Shown piece after piece: positions 1 through 7,630 of a stretch of DNA of 50,321 nucleotides. The stretch spans positions 1-50,321 of the forward strand of contig CABSIM010000013.1 of NCBI GenBank assembly GCA_902477765.1, in the 5' to 3' direction. This DNA is from an uncultured Clostridiaceae bacterium. GTDB lineage: Bacteria > Bacillota > Clostridia > Lachnospirales > Lachnospiraceae. The notes beneath the pieces were generated by a model, which had not been told where the DNA came from, searched no databases, and was given only the letters and a program-made list of their open reading frames with translations. The translations under genes were made by a program, and so were the position numbers. How positions within the stretch are numbered: the first letter of the stretch is position 1; every line of letters starts with the position of its first letter.

Positions 1-581
1 GCATCCGCCGTTTCTTCTCCGGCGGCCGCCATTCCTTCCATAACACCCGCATTCCAGAGCCAGGTATCGTCCCCGCTGATCCCCAGAATATCCAGAAATG
101 CCTCTGCGGTTCTTTCCGTCTGCGATGCGGCGGGACCCACGGCCAGACAGCCGCCCTTCAGTTCCCCCAGACAATCCGGAGCCGGATCTTTCCCGGAAAA
201 CCATCCTGAAAGATACAGGCACACGGCCCCCACGGTTCTCAGTTCTTCCATGGGATCTTTCCCCTCGTATGCCAGTGTTCCTGAAAAAGCACCATATGCT
301 GTCTCCCCGGTGAGAAGGACACATCCGGCCGTACCTTCCTGCAGTGCCAGGATACCCGCCGGATCTCCCGGCGACTCCTCCGCCTTTACCCTGATTCCGT
401 CCGCGGTTTCGTTCAGCGCATCCGCCAGGTGGTTACCGGCCTCATGGATTTCCGTTCCCTTCTGGGCTGTCTTCAGAACCAGCAGCTCCCGGCTCTCTTC
501 TTCTGTTTCCGGTCTCCCGGCACAGGCTGTCAGCATCAGGGCTGTCAGTATGACAGCCCCTGCAATCCTGATATATTTCAA
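1..581 (-). CDS. TAXI-family TRAP-type solute-binding lipoprotein (3' end cut by window edge)
   Basis: Reading the minus strand from a TTG at 581 gives about 193 residues running off the window edge without a stop. It opens with a lipoprotein signal peptide (KYIRIAGAVILTALM, then lipobox LTAC). The body resembles TAXI-type periplasmic receptors: GTEIHEAGNHLADAL, a GETAYGAFSG segment, then an LRTVGAVYLSG-like strand and an LKGGCLAVGPAASQTE segment. Known family role is substrate binding for a TRAP transporter; no TRAP permease gene is visible here. The TTG has an AGAGGG site about ten bases upstream. An in-frame ATG at 683, 17 bases after the upstream stop, would add 34 polar residues in front of the signal peptide and has its AGGGAA abutting the start, so I prefer TTG. 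It follows the kinase gene closely and may be co-transcribed. Confidence 0.6.
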   Translation of the reverse strand, partial: MKYIRIAGAVILTALMLTACAGRPETEEESRELLVLKTAQKGTEIHEAGNHLADALNETADGIRVKAEESPGDPAGILALQEGTAGCVLLTGETAYGAFSGTLAYEGKDPMEELRTVGAVCLYLSGWFSGKDPAPDCLGELKGGCLAVGPAASQTERTAEAFLDILGISGDDTWLWNAGVMEGMAAAGEETAD

Positions 582-699
582 CGCTTTCTGACCCTCTGCC
601 CTGTCTGCAGAATCTGTGTTCCGTTCCGGATCCGCCGTGATGTTTTCTCTTACGTTCAGATCCGCAGCGGATTCCGCAGACATCTTCCCTGCAACATTA

Positions 700-1992
700 T
701 CATTCTTTTATATATCCGTCCACACAGACTGCGCCGTACGGACGGATGCTCATCCGGTAAGCACTGCCTTTTCCCATGGCTTTTTCTATATATTCCACAT
801 ACTCATCCGTAACGGAATTGGGAAGAATCGCCATGATAACGCCTGCAAATCCTCCGCCATGAACGCGGCATGCGCCGCAGCCTTTTCCGGCAATGAACAG
901 TTCCGTAAGGGCAAGTGCCATGGTGATTCCCTGTTCTTCACTGCCGGCCACATAACAGTTCTGAAGCCATTTCCAGGAAGAATTTCCGGAAGCGGTAATC
1001 TCTTTCAGGAAGTCTTCAAAACGGTCTTCCCGGAGCGCTGCCACCTCGGCCTCCACCCGTCTGTTCTCCTCAAAGAAATGAAGGGCACGAAGCACCGCCC
1101 GGTCTCCTGCTGCCTTCCGTACTTCGGAAATATTTTCAAGCACTTCTTCTTCCGTAAGATCGGCACAGACTTCCTTTCCGAAAAATCCGGCCACTTTTTT
1201 CATTTCATTGGGAATGGAAGAATATTCCTCGCTGAGGTCTGCATGTCCCTTTCCCGTCTGCACGATGATCAGACTGTGGTCCTTTGCCCCGAAATCATAG
1301 TCCAGTTTCTCCACCACCGGTTTCTGGGGATCCTTGAAATCAATGGTGATCATGCCGCCCACAGCACAGGCCATCTGATCCAGCAGACCGGAGGCTTTAT
1401 TCCAGAATCTGTTTTCCGAATATTTGCCCACATGAGCATAGGTCACCACATCAATGTTTCCTCCATTGAAAAATTCATTGATCATGGAGCAGATCAGCAT
1501 TTCATAGGATGCGGAGGAACTTACTCCCGCAGCACTGATGACATTGCTGGTAATATATGCGTCAAATCCTCCCACCGCATATCCCATATTCCGGAACCCT
1601 TCCAGCATGCCTTTGGTCAGGTCCACGGTACCGGCCATTTTTTCGCTGGGTGCCAGATTTTTCAGGTCAATGGTAAACTGCTGGTCATATGTTTCACTGA
1701 TAATATGGATCTCGTCCGTACCATTTGCCGCAGCGGCGCCCACACAGTCCAGGTTGATGCTTCCTGCCAGAACTTTTCCGTGATTGTGGTCTGTATGGTT
1801 TCCGCTGATCTCCGTTCTTCCTGCAGACGTGAACAGACGGATTTCCCCGTCTCCGAATGCCTTTACAAATCCATCCAGAACATGGACATAACGCTCTCTG
1901 TTTTTTTCCGCTCCGTCGGCACCATACATTTTTTCAAAAAAACCGACAGCCTTTTTTCCGGCCAGACACTCCAAAAGCTCTTTTCTATTCAT
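700..1992 (-). CDS. Galactokinase-like GHMP sugar kinase
   Basis: A 430-residue GHMP kinase, somewhat longer than the usual 380-400 residues of galactokinase. Three family motifs are visible: the N-terminal sugar-site motif at about 58-72 (GRTEISGNHTDHNHG), the ATP-binding motif AAGVSSSAS at about 154-162, and the C-terminal glycine motif CRVHGGGFAG near 375-384. The catalytic-base aspartate is in LLDQ at about 205. Family role is ATP-dependent C1 phosphorylation of galactose in the Leloir pathway. The usual GEHTDY signature reads GNHTDH, so the Glu that contacts the sugar is Asn and the Tyr is His; the true substrate may therefore differ. The start has a strong AAGGAG site. No galE or galT is nearby. 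Confidence 0.8.
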   Translation of the reverse strand: MNRKELLECLAGKKAVGFFEKMYGADGAEKNRERYVHVLDGFVKAFGDGEIRLFTSAGRTEISGNHTDHNHGKVLAGSINLDCVGAAAANGTDEIHIISETYDQQFTIDLKNLAPSEKMAGTVDLTKGMLEGFRNMGYAVGGFDAYITSNVISAAGVSSSASYEMLICSMINEFFNGGNIDVVTYAHVGKYSENRFWNKASGLLDQMACAVGGMITIDFKDPQKPVVEKLDYDFGAKDHSLIIVQTGKGHADLSEEYSSIPNEMKKVAGFFGKEVCADLTEEEVLENISEVRKAAGDRAVLRALHFFEENRRVEAEVAALREDRFEDFLKEITASGNSSWKWLQNCYVAGSEEQGITMALALTELFIAGKGCGACRVHGGGFAGVIMAILPNSVTDEYVEYIEKAMGKGSAYRMSIRPYGAVCVDGYIKE

Positions 1993-2047
1993 CTTTTTTT
2001 CTCCTTACCCGATTTTGATTCCTGCCCTTGAAAACCAGTCTTCATTC

Positions 2048-2077
2048 ATTATATAATACCTCTTATGACCCTTGCAA
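2048..2077 (-). promoter_or_regulatory. Promoter for the galactokinase-like gene
   Basis: On the minus strand TTGCAA (2072-2077) is followed after 18 bases by TATAAT (2048-2053), about 55 bases before the ATG. It lies in the divergent gap shared with the radical SAM gene. TTGCAA is palindromic, so overlap with a plus-strand promoter is possible. Confidence 0.55.
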
Positions 2078-2109
2078 TATAAACTTTCATCAGAAAGGCG
2101 GGAAAATCC

Positions 2110-3060
2110 ATGCGGACAGACTGGAACGGAAAACCATATCATTCCCTTGATTTTTATCTGAAGGAAACCTTCGGGAAAAAAGTATACAGACTCTCTCTGG
2201 ACGGCGGCATGACCTGTCCCAACCGTGACGGAACCCTGGGAACCAGAGGCTGCATCTTCTGCAGTGAGGGCGGCTCCGGAGAATTTGCCGTACGGCGCTG
2301 TGCCTCCCTGAAAGAACAGGCTGAAGCTGCCAGACAGAAAGTGGCACGCAAACTCCCCGCATCCGGGGCCGGCTATATCCTTTATTTCCAGTCCTATACC
2401 AACACCTATGCCCCTCTTCCCGTTCTTCGCTCGCTGTTTGCGGAAGCCGTCTGCCTGCCGGATGTCTGTGCCGTATCCGTGGCCACCAGACCGGACTGTC
2501 TTCCGCCGGAAACCATCCGCCTTCTGAAAGAGCTTGGACAGATACGGCCCTTCTGGGTGGAACTGGGGCTTCAGACCATGCACGAAGAAACTGCACGGTT
2601 TATCCGCCGCGGCTATGATCTCCCTGTCTTCGAAGATGCTTTTTTCCGTCTCCGGGAAGCAGGCATTCCCGTCATTGTCCATGTGATTCTGGGACTTCCC
2701 CATGAGACCAGAGAGGACATGCTGGCCACGATCCGTTATCTGGCCCGGCTCAGACCTGACGGAATCAAGCTCCAGCTGCTTCATGTCCTGAAAGGCACCG
2801 ACCTTCTCCCGCTCTACCGGCAGGGTGCCTTTTCCACCCTGGAATTTGAAGAGTATCTGCAGCTTACAGGGGACTGTCTGGCTCTTCTTCCCCAGGAAAC
2901 CGTCATCCACCGTCTCAGCGGCGACGGACCCAGAAATCTTCTTGCTGCTCCCATGTGGAGCACAGACAAAAAGAGAGTCCTCAACGGTCTCCATCGATAT
3001 CTGAAAGAACAGGGAATTTATCAGGGGATGGCTTTTGTCCCCTCCTGCCCCCGGAACTGA
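2110..3060 (+). CDS. TIGR01212-family radical SAM protein (YtqA/YhcC type)
   Basis: A 316-residue radical SAM protein. Near residue 35 it shows the family's unusual cysteine layout: C in MTCPNRDGTLG, then CIFC, which binds the 4Fe-4S cluster. The following SEGGSGEFA segment, the FQSYTNTYAP segment and the WVELGLQTM segment are typical of the YtqA/YhcC family. The precise reaction of the family is not settled, to my knowledge. It is transcribed alone, divergently from the galactokinase-like gene, and converges on degV. The start is preceded by AAAGGCGGG. A hairpin at 3172-3200 separates it from degV. Confidence 0.85.
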   Translation: MRTDWNGKPYHSLDFYLKETFGKKVYRLSLDGGMTCPNRDGTLGTRGCIFCSEGGSGEFAVRRCASLKEQAEAARQKVARKLPASGAGYILYFQSYTNTYAPLPVLRSLFAEAVCLPDVCAVSVATRPDCLPPETIRLLKELGQIRPFWVELGLQTMHEETARFIRRGYDLPVFEDAFFRLREAGIPVIVHVILGLPHETREDMLATIRYLARLRPDGIKLQLLHVLKGTDLLPLYRQGAFSTLEFEEYLQLTGDCLALLPQETVIHRLSGDGPRNLLAAPMWSTDKKRVLNGLHRYLKEQGIYQGMAFVPSCPRN

Positions 3061-3165
3061 CAGAATCAGAGCAGACCTGCCGGATGCAGCCCCGGCACAT
3101 GCCTTCCTGCATGTTTCTCTTCTCTGTCTCTTTTCCCCCTTCCTGCAGTCAGAATTCCGGATATG

Positions 3166-3200
3166 AAAAAAGGAACCGTGCGTTCTTTCCGCACAGTTCC
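3166..3200 (-). terminator. Rho-independent terminator of degV
   Basis: Stem GGAAC-x-GTGCG (3172-3182) pairs with CGCAC-x-GTTCC (3190-3200) with one internal mismatch, followed on the minus strand by six T (3166-3171). The stem could also slow plus-strand transcripts, but that side lacks a clear T run. Confidence 0.8.
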
Positions 3201-3221
3201 CTGTCTTCATATCCTAACATC

Positions 3222-4058
3222 CTAAAGCGTCACAATGATTCCGCCGTCATTGGCATATACTGTGGACAGACCGCCCGTTCCCGTAATGATCACATCCCTG
3301 AATTTCGCCATGGCACACAGTTTCTCTTTCACATACTCCGCCCGTTCCGGCGCATTGCAGTGGGAAATAATCAGACGTTTCGTTTCCGTTGCCCCGCCGT
3401 TTTTTATGACCACTTCCGCCATTCTCTGAAGGGCTTTCTGAATTCCTCTTGCCTGATCCAGCTTGATGATAACACCTTTTTCGGCGCTCATGACCGGCTT
3501 GATGTTCAGTCTGGTTGCAAAAAACGCCTGAAGCCCTGTAAGTCTTCCGTTTTTCCGGAGCGTATCCAGAGTTTCCAGCACGAAATATGTTTTCATCGAA
3601 TCTCTGTATTCCAGAATCTGCTTTTCCACTTCTTCAAAGGGAAGTCCCTGTTCACAGAGTTCCATGATCCGCAGAGCAATGTTCAGCTGTCCTCCGGACG
3701 CAGATTCCGAATTGATGACGGCAATGTTCTTTTTCCCATACTCCTCTTCATAAAGAGAGCGGGCAAGAACCGCGCTGTTATAACTGCCGCTGAGGGGACC
3801 GGAGATGGTGACTACAAACACATTCTCCTCCTCACAGCGATAAGCCTCCTTAAACATTTCAGGAGAAGGGCACGCAGTCTTGGGACACTCCGGACTCTCC
3901 TTCACAATTTTCAGGAATTCCTTCTGGCAGAAGGTCTCATCATCAATGAACTGTTTATCTCCCACCATCAGGGTAAAAGGAACCATTTCAAAATGACTGT
4001 CTTTTTTCAGATCCTCTGTCAGATCCAGGCAGCTGTCGCCGATTATCTTGTACCGCAT
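3222..4058 (-). CDS. DegV family fatty-acid-binding protein
   Basis: A 278-residue DegV-fold protein. It starts MRYKIIGDSCLDL, where the conserved DS begins the fatty-acid head-group site. TACPSPEMF and VVTISGPLSGSYNSA are the other two hallmark segments. The C-terminal half has the GRLTGLQAF segment and ends with a HCNAPERAE motif. Proteins of this family bind long-chain fatty acids, and some act as the FakB subunit that presents them to the FakA kinase; no FakA is visible here. The start is fixed by GGAGG seven bases upstream. It has its own promoter inside the gap to the CPBP gene and its own terminator, so it is probably monocistronic. Confidence 0.88.
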   Translation of the reverse strand: MRYKIIGDSCLDLTEDLKKDSHFEMVPFTLMVGDKQFIDDETFCQKEFLKIVKESPECPKTACPSPEMFKEAYRCEEENVFVVTISGPLSGSYNSAVLARSLYEEEYGKKNIAVINSESASGGQLNIALRIMELCEQGLPFEEVEKQILEYRDSMKTYFVLETLDTLRKNGRLTGLQAFFATRLNIKPVMSAEKGVIIKLDQARGIQKALQRMAEVVIKNGGATETKRLIISHCNAPERAEYVKEKLCAMAKFRDVIITGTGGLSTVYANDGGIIVTL

Positions 4059-4123
4059 GTTCTTCCTCCAGTGTTTCTATTCTGTCACATGGTGCTCCCG
4101 TGACACGGTTTCGATTACTATAT

Positions 4124-4152
4124 ATTATAGAGTGGGAGGAAGAGAAAGTCAA
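4124..4152 (-). promoter_or_regulatory. Promoter of degV
   Basis: Minus-strand TTGACT (4147-4152), 17 bases, then TATAAT (4124-4129), a near-consensus housekeeping promoter. The transcribed leader contains a short inverted repeat, TGTCAC and GTGACA, before the ribosome binding site. Confidence 0.75.
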
Positions 4153-4155
4153 TAC

Positions 4156-5124
4156 TTAATACAGGAGATAGAACAGCATTTGCCCCGTGCAGATCAGACC
4201 GTACAGAAGGAATCCCGGATTCAGCCACACAAACTTTTTCCATGGTTCCTTCGGCCCTTCCGCTGCTGTCAGCTGCCTGTAAACCAGAGGCCCCAGACGT
4301 ACCAGGAGTACCGCTGCGGACGCCACAATCAGAATCACAAAGGCCAGCACCGCCAGACCGTATCCCGCCAGCAGCGGTTCCAGCCCGGCATCCATAATAA
4401 GATTCTGCCCCAGAAGAAGGACTGTGGAATAACTGTTGACCATGATATGAAGGAGGACACATTCACGCAGCCGGCCTGTTCTGGCTGCCGTATATCCCAG
4501 CACAAGTCCTATGGCCGTGGCATACAGAAACTGAGACAGATTCCCGTGCATCAGTCCGAACATCACCGCCGTAAACAGGACCGCCGTCCTGTCCCCGAAC
4601 CGCCTTGCTCTGGAAAAAAGGAATCCTCTGAAAAGGACTTCCTCCATAAAAGGCCCCAGAAGGCAGGCATAGATCACCACGGACGGAGTCAGGGTGCTCA
4701 TCATATCCTGCAGCGGGTTCATCTCCAGAAGAGATTTTCCCGTTGCAAGAGAGATGGCTGTCTGAACAATGGAAGCCGCGAAGTTCAGCAAATATCCCAT
4801 ACCAAGAGCGATCACAAGCCCTCCGGCAAACAGCTCCGGAGGCATGCGGCGTTTCACAGCCGGCGGAGCAGGCATGCGGCTGATCAGGAAAAAAGCCAGC
4901 AGATACGGAATTCCCAGCATGAAAACATACTGCACCAGCGTATCCGTCCATCCGGAGTGAAAAAGAAGAGAAAGCAGGCGGAAAACGCCTGCTTCTCCCT
5001 GATCTGCCCATTTCAGGGCATATCCATACAGGAAGGCGCCCAGAAATCTGAGGCCTTCCGTCATGCACATCACCATTCCCAGAATGGTAAAAGTTTTTAT
5101 ACAGCTGTATTTCTTCTTATCCAT
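4156..5124 (-). CDS. CPBP (Abi) family intramembrane glutamic protease
   Basis: A 322-residue polytopic membrane protein with about eight hydrophobic segments. It carries the CPBP signature EEVLFRG near residue 161, a downstream FGLMHGN motif and a third motif HIMVNS, in the family order. These Glu and His residues form the active site of the Rce1-like intramembrane proteases. Substrates in Clostridia are generally unknown; relatives process prenylated proteins, or mature and confer immunity to peptides. No bacteriocin-like gene is adjacent. The start is preceded by AGGAAG. It lies 74 bases downstream of htpG and may receive read-through from it. Confidence 0.85.
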   Translation of the reverse strand: MDKKKYSCIKTFTILGMVMCMTEGLRFLGAFLYGYALKWADQGEAGVFRLLSLLFHSGWTDTLVQYVFMLGIPYLLAFFLISRMPAPPAVKRRMPPELFAGGLVIALGMGYLLNFAASIVQTAISLATGKSLLEMNPLQDMMSTLTPSVVIYACLLGPFMEEVLFRGFLFSRARRFGDRTAVLFTAVMFGLMHGNLSQFLYATAIGLVLGYTAARTGRLRECVLLHIMVNSYSTVLLLGQNLIMDAGLEPLLAGYGLAVLAFVILIVASAAVLLVRLGPLVYRQLTAAEGPKEPWKKFVWLNPGFLLYGLICTGQMLFYLLY

Positions 5125-5197
5125 ACCATCTTCCTGCTGCAGGAGACGGCATCCGGCTCTCCGGCCGGACGGCCGCCTGCGGTCACCATGGACAGAA

Positions 5198-7213
5198 TTA
5201 TTTTTCTTCTGCCATGAGCATCATGATTTCGTTGGTTCTGGCAATAAATCCGGTCATTCTTTCAGGTGAAAGGCTGCCGTGTGCCAGTTTTGCCAGGTCG
5301 TACAGCTGGCTGCAGATCTTTTCCGTCATCTCGCCGTCCTTGTGTTCCAGAACGTATTTTACAAGGGCATTGTTGGCATTGAGAACCAGAGTTTCTGCCG
5401 CCGGGAACATGTCAGCGCCGCCGCCGTACATGCTGTACATCTTCATCATTTCCTGCATTCTCCGGCTTTCCTCAGACACCGTAATCATGGAGGACAGGGA
5501 ACTGTCCTTAAGTTTTTCCACTTTTACATCCAGCTTTTCATTTCCCAGTGCCTTGCGGAACACTTCCGTCAGTTCATCTGCAGTCTTCTTTTCCTGTTCT
5601 TTTTCTTCTTCTGTCTCTTCCTTCTTTTCCTCTTTGAAGGTATCATTCAGGTCCGCATCGATTCTCAGGAACTTCACGCCTTCATTCTTCTGCTCCAGAT
5701 TTGTGATGAACGGAGAATCGATGGGATGAGGAAGAATCACCGCATCCAGGCCTGCTTCCCGGAACATCCGGATGTACTGGCTCTGCTCCTTTTCATCTGT
5801 CACATAGAACACCTGATTTTCGTGTCCTTTTTCTTTATTGGCCTCCAGGCAGTCCTTCAGAGTCAGATATCTGCCTTCCAGGTTCTTGAAGATGATATAA
5901 TCATTCATCTTCTCTGCGAATTTTTCATCCTTCAGGCAGCCGAATTTAATGAACGGATTGATGTCATCCCAGTATTTTTCATATGTCTCGCGGTCTGTCT
6001 TGCACATGCCGGACAGCTTGTCCGCCACTTTCTTGGTAATATAGTCAGAAATCTTCTTGACGAATCCGTCATTCTGAAGAGCACTTCTGGATACATTCAG
6101 CGGAAGATCCGGACAGTCAATGACACCTTTCAGCAGCATCAGGAATTCCGGAATCACTTCTTTGATATTATCCGCAATGAATACCTGATTGTTGTAAAGT
6201 TTGATCTTTCCCTCAATACTCTCATATTCCATATTGATCTTGGGGAAATAAAGAATTCCTTTCAGGTTGAACGGGTAATCCATATTCAGGTGGATCCAGA
6301 AAAGCGGCTCCTTGAAGTCCAGGAACACTTTCCGGTAAAATTCCTTATATTCTTCTTCCGTACACTCGTTGGGATGCTTGTTCCAGAGCGGATGGGTATC
6401 ATTGATGGGCTCCGGTCTCTTTAAAATCTTATATTTTTCCTTTGCCGGAGATACCTCAACCGTCTCTTTGGTCCCGTCTTCTTTTTCCTTCTCCTCTGTT
6501 TTGGCCTCTTCCACGATGGTCTCCACAATGGTGTCTTTCTCGGTCAGTTCCTCTTTTTCAATGGTCTCATATCTGGGCTCTGCGGTCTCGTCTTCCAGAT
6601 AGATCTCCACCGGCATGAAGGCACAGTACTTTTCAATGACTTCCCTTGCCCGGTATTCGTTGGAAAACTCGGTGCTGTCATCATTGAGATACAGGGTAAT
6701 GGTGGTTCCCGCAGTCTCCCTGCTGCCTTCTGTCATCTCATATTCCGTGCCGCCTTCTGATTCCCAGTGAACCGGCTTTGCGCCTTCCCGGTAAGACAGC
6801 GTATCAATGGACACGCGGTCCGCCACCATGAAAGAAGAATAGAATCCCAGACCGAAATGGCCGATGATCTGGTCTTCATTTGCCTTATCCTTATATTTGT
6901 TGAGGAAATCCTGTGCACCGGAAAAAGCGATCTGGTTGATATACTCATCCAGTTCTTCTTCCGTCATACCGATGCCATTATCGGTAACCTTGATGGTTTT
7001 TTCCTTGGGATTCACCGTCACCTGAACTTTATAGGAGACGCCTTCCGGCTCCTCATATTCTCCCATCAGTGCCAGCTTTTTCAGTTTTGTAATCGCATCA
7101 CAGCCGTTGCTGATCAGCTCGCGGTAAAAAATATCGTGATCCGAATACAGCCATTTCTTGATAATCGGAAAAATGTTCTCACTGTTGATGGTCAGACTTC
7201 CTGTCTTTGCCAT
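5198..7213 (-). CDS. htpG: Molecular chaperone HtpG (Hsp90)
   Basis: A 671-residue bacterial Hsp90, a dimeric ATP-driven chaperone. The N-terminal ATPase domain shows ELISNGCDA, DNGIGMT and GHFGLGFYSSFMV. A charged linker follows at about 210-260, then the middle domain with NMDYPFNLKG and LPLNVSRS, and the C-terminal dimerisation domain. A second acidic, Lys/Glu-rich insert lies near 535-560. An upstream in-frame GTG at 7222 overlaps the AAGGAG site, so the ATG at 7213, eight bases after AAGGAG, is the real start. It has a consensus promoter and a perfect CIRCE upstream, so it should be repressed by HrcA, encoded in this window. Confidence 0.95.
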   Translation of the reverse strand: MAKTGSLTINSENIFPIIKKWLYSDHDIFYRELISNGCDAITKLKKLALMGEYEEPEGVSYKVQVTVNPKEKTIKVTDNGIGMTEEELDEYINQIAFSGAQDFLNKYKDKANEDQIIGHFGLGFYSSFMVADRVSIDTLSYREGAKPVHWESEGGTEYEMTEGSRETAGTTITLYLNDDSTEFSNEYRAREVIEKYCAFMPVEIYLEDETAEPRYETIEKEELTEKDTIVETIVEEAKTEEKEKEDGTKETVEVSPAKEKYKILKRPEPINDTHPLWNKHPNECTEEEYKEFYRKVFLDFKEPLFWIHLNMDYPFNLKGILYFPKINMEYESIEGKIKLYNNQVFIADNIKEVIPEFLMLLKGVIDCPDLPLNVSRSALQNDGFVKKISDYITKKVADKLSGMCKTDRETYEKYWDDINPFIKFGCLKDEKFAEKMNDYIIFKNLEGRYLTLKDCLEANKEKGHENQVFYVTDEKEQSQYIRMFREAGLDAVILPHPIDSPFITNLEQKNEGVKFLRIDADLNDTFKEEKKEETEEEKEQEKKTADELTEVFRKALGNEKLDVKVEKLKDSSLSSMITVSEESRRMQEMMKMYSMYGGGADMFPAAETLVLNANNALVKYVLEHKDGEMTEKICSQLYDLAKLAHGSLSPERMTGFIARTNEIMMLMAEEK

Positions 7214-7303
7214 GTCAATCACTCCTTCATTTATATTGCTGTTGTTATATCATGTACAAAATCACTGCCCTCCGGCCATTCCGGACTTTCAGGGTCATGA
7301 AAT

Positions 7304-7332
7304 ATTGTAATACCCCCGGCTTCAAATGTCAA
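7304..7332 (-). promoter_or_regulatory. Promoter of htpG
   Basis: Minus-strand TTGACA (7327-7332), 17 bases, then TACAAT (7304-7309). This is a near-perfect SigA-type promoter about 90 bases upstream of the htpG start. The CIRCE lies 7 bases upstream of the -35 box. Confidence 0.85.
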
Positions 7333-7339
7333 CAAAAAT

Positions 7340-7366
7340 TTAGCACTCATTTTTATTGAGTGCTAA
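7340..7366. promoter_or_regulatory. CIRCE operator (HrcA binding site) of htpG
   Basis: Perfect inverted repeat TTAGCACTC, nine bases, GAGTGCTAA, which is the CIRCE consensus. It sits just upstream of the htpG -35 box rather than over the transcription start. It matches the CIRCE at 46029-46055 in both arms. Confidence 0.95.
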
Positions 7367-7437
7367 TAATCCTGCCGGATGCTGTCCCTTTCTGTCTGCA
7401 TACAGGAACCGTTCCCTTTTCTTCCCCTGCATTCAGA

Positions 7438-7501
7438 CTGTTCTCTCCCCGGAGAACAGAAGAAACCGGCGCGCCGCTTCTGTACGGAATGACACGCCGG
7501 T
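7438..7501 (-). terminator. Two hairpins in the 7367-7630 gap; probable terminator of the pepF operon
   Basis: The 264 bases between the htpG CIRCE and the pepF stop hold no credible gene. I see two hairpins: CTGTTCTC/GAGAACAG (7438-7459) and a GC-rich one, ACCGGCGcG/CaCGCCGGT (7465-7501), followed on the minus strand by TTTCTT. They are likely the terminator for pepF. The remainder is plain, C/T-rich sequence. Confidence 0.45.
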
Positions 7502-7630
7502 CTTTTATTATATACTTTTTTATTTCCTGCTTCTCTTATTTCGCGCTGCACTTCTGTTTCCTGCCGTTCCATCCGCCTGTGCCTGCAGATTCCCTGCCGG
7601 CATCCGGCCCGGAAAACGGATTCTTTCCCA

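Noticed and set aside
681..683. ATG as start of the TAXI lipoprotein gene
   Set aside because: It adds 34 charged residues before the lipoprotein signal and its AGGGAA is too close; TTG at 581 fits better. Still possible.
616..2031. 471-residue plus-strand frame opposite the galactokinase-like gene
   Set aside because: The minus strand has three intact GHMP kinase motifs; the plus frame has shadow-like composition rich in His, Ser and Phe.
2005..3210. 401-residue minus-strand frame opposite the radical SAM gene
   Set aside because: The plus strand shows the radical SAM cysteine motif and a good start; the minus frame has no recognisable domain and crosses the degV terminator.
4048..5217. 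389-residue plus-strand frame opposite the CPBP gene
   Set aside because: It is rich in Gln, His and Arg as expected for the complement of a membrane protein gene, and the CPBP motifs are on the minus strand.
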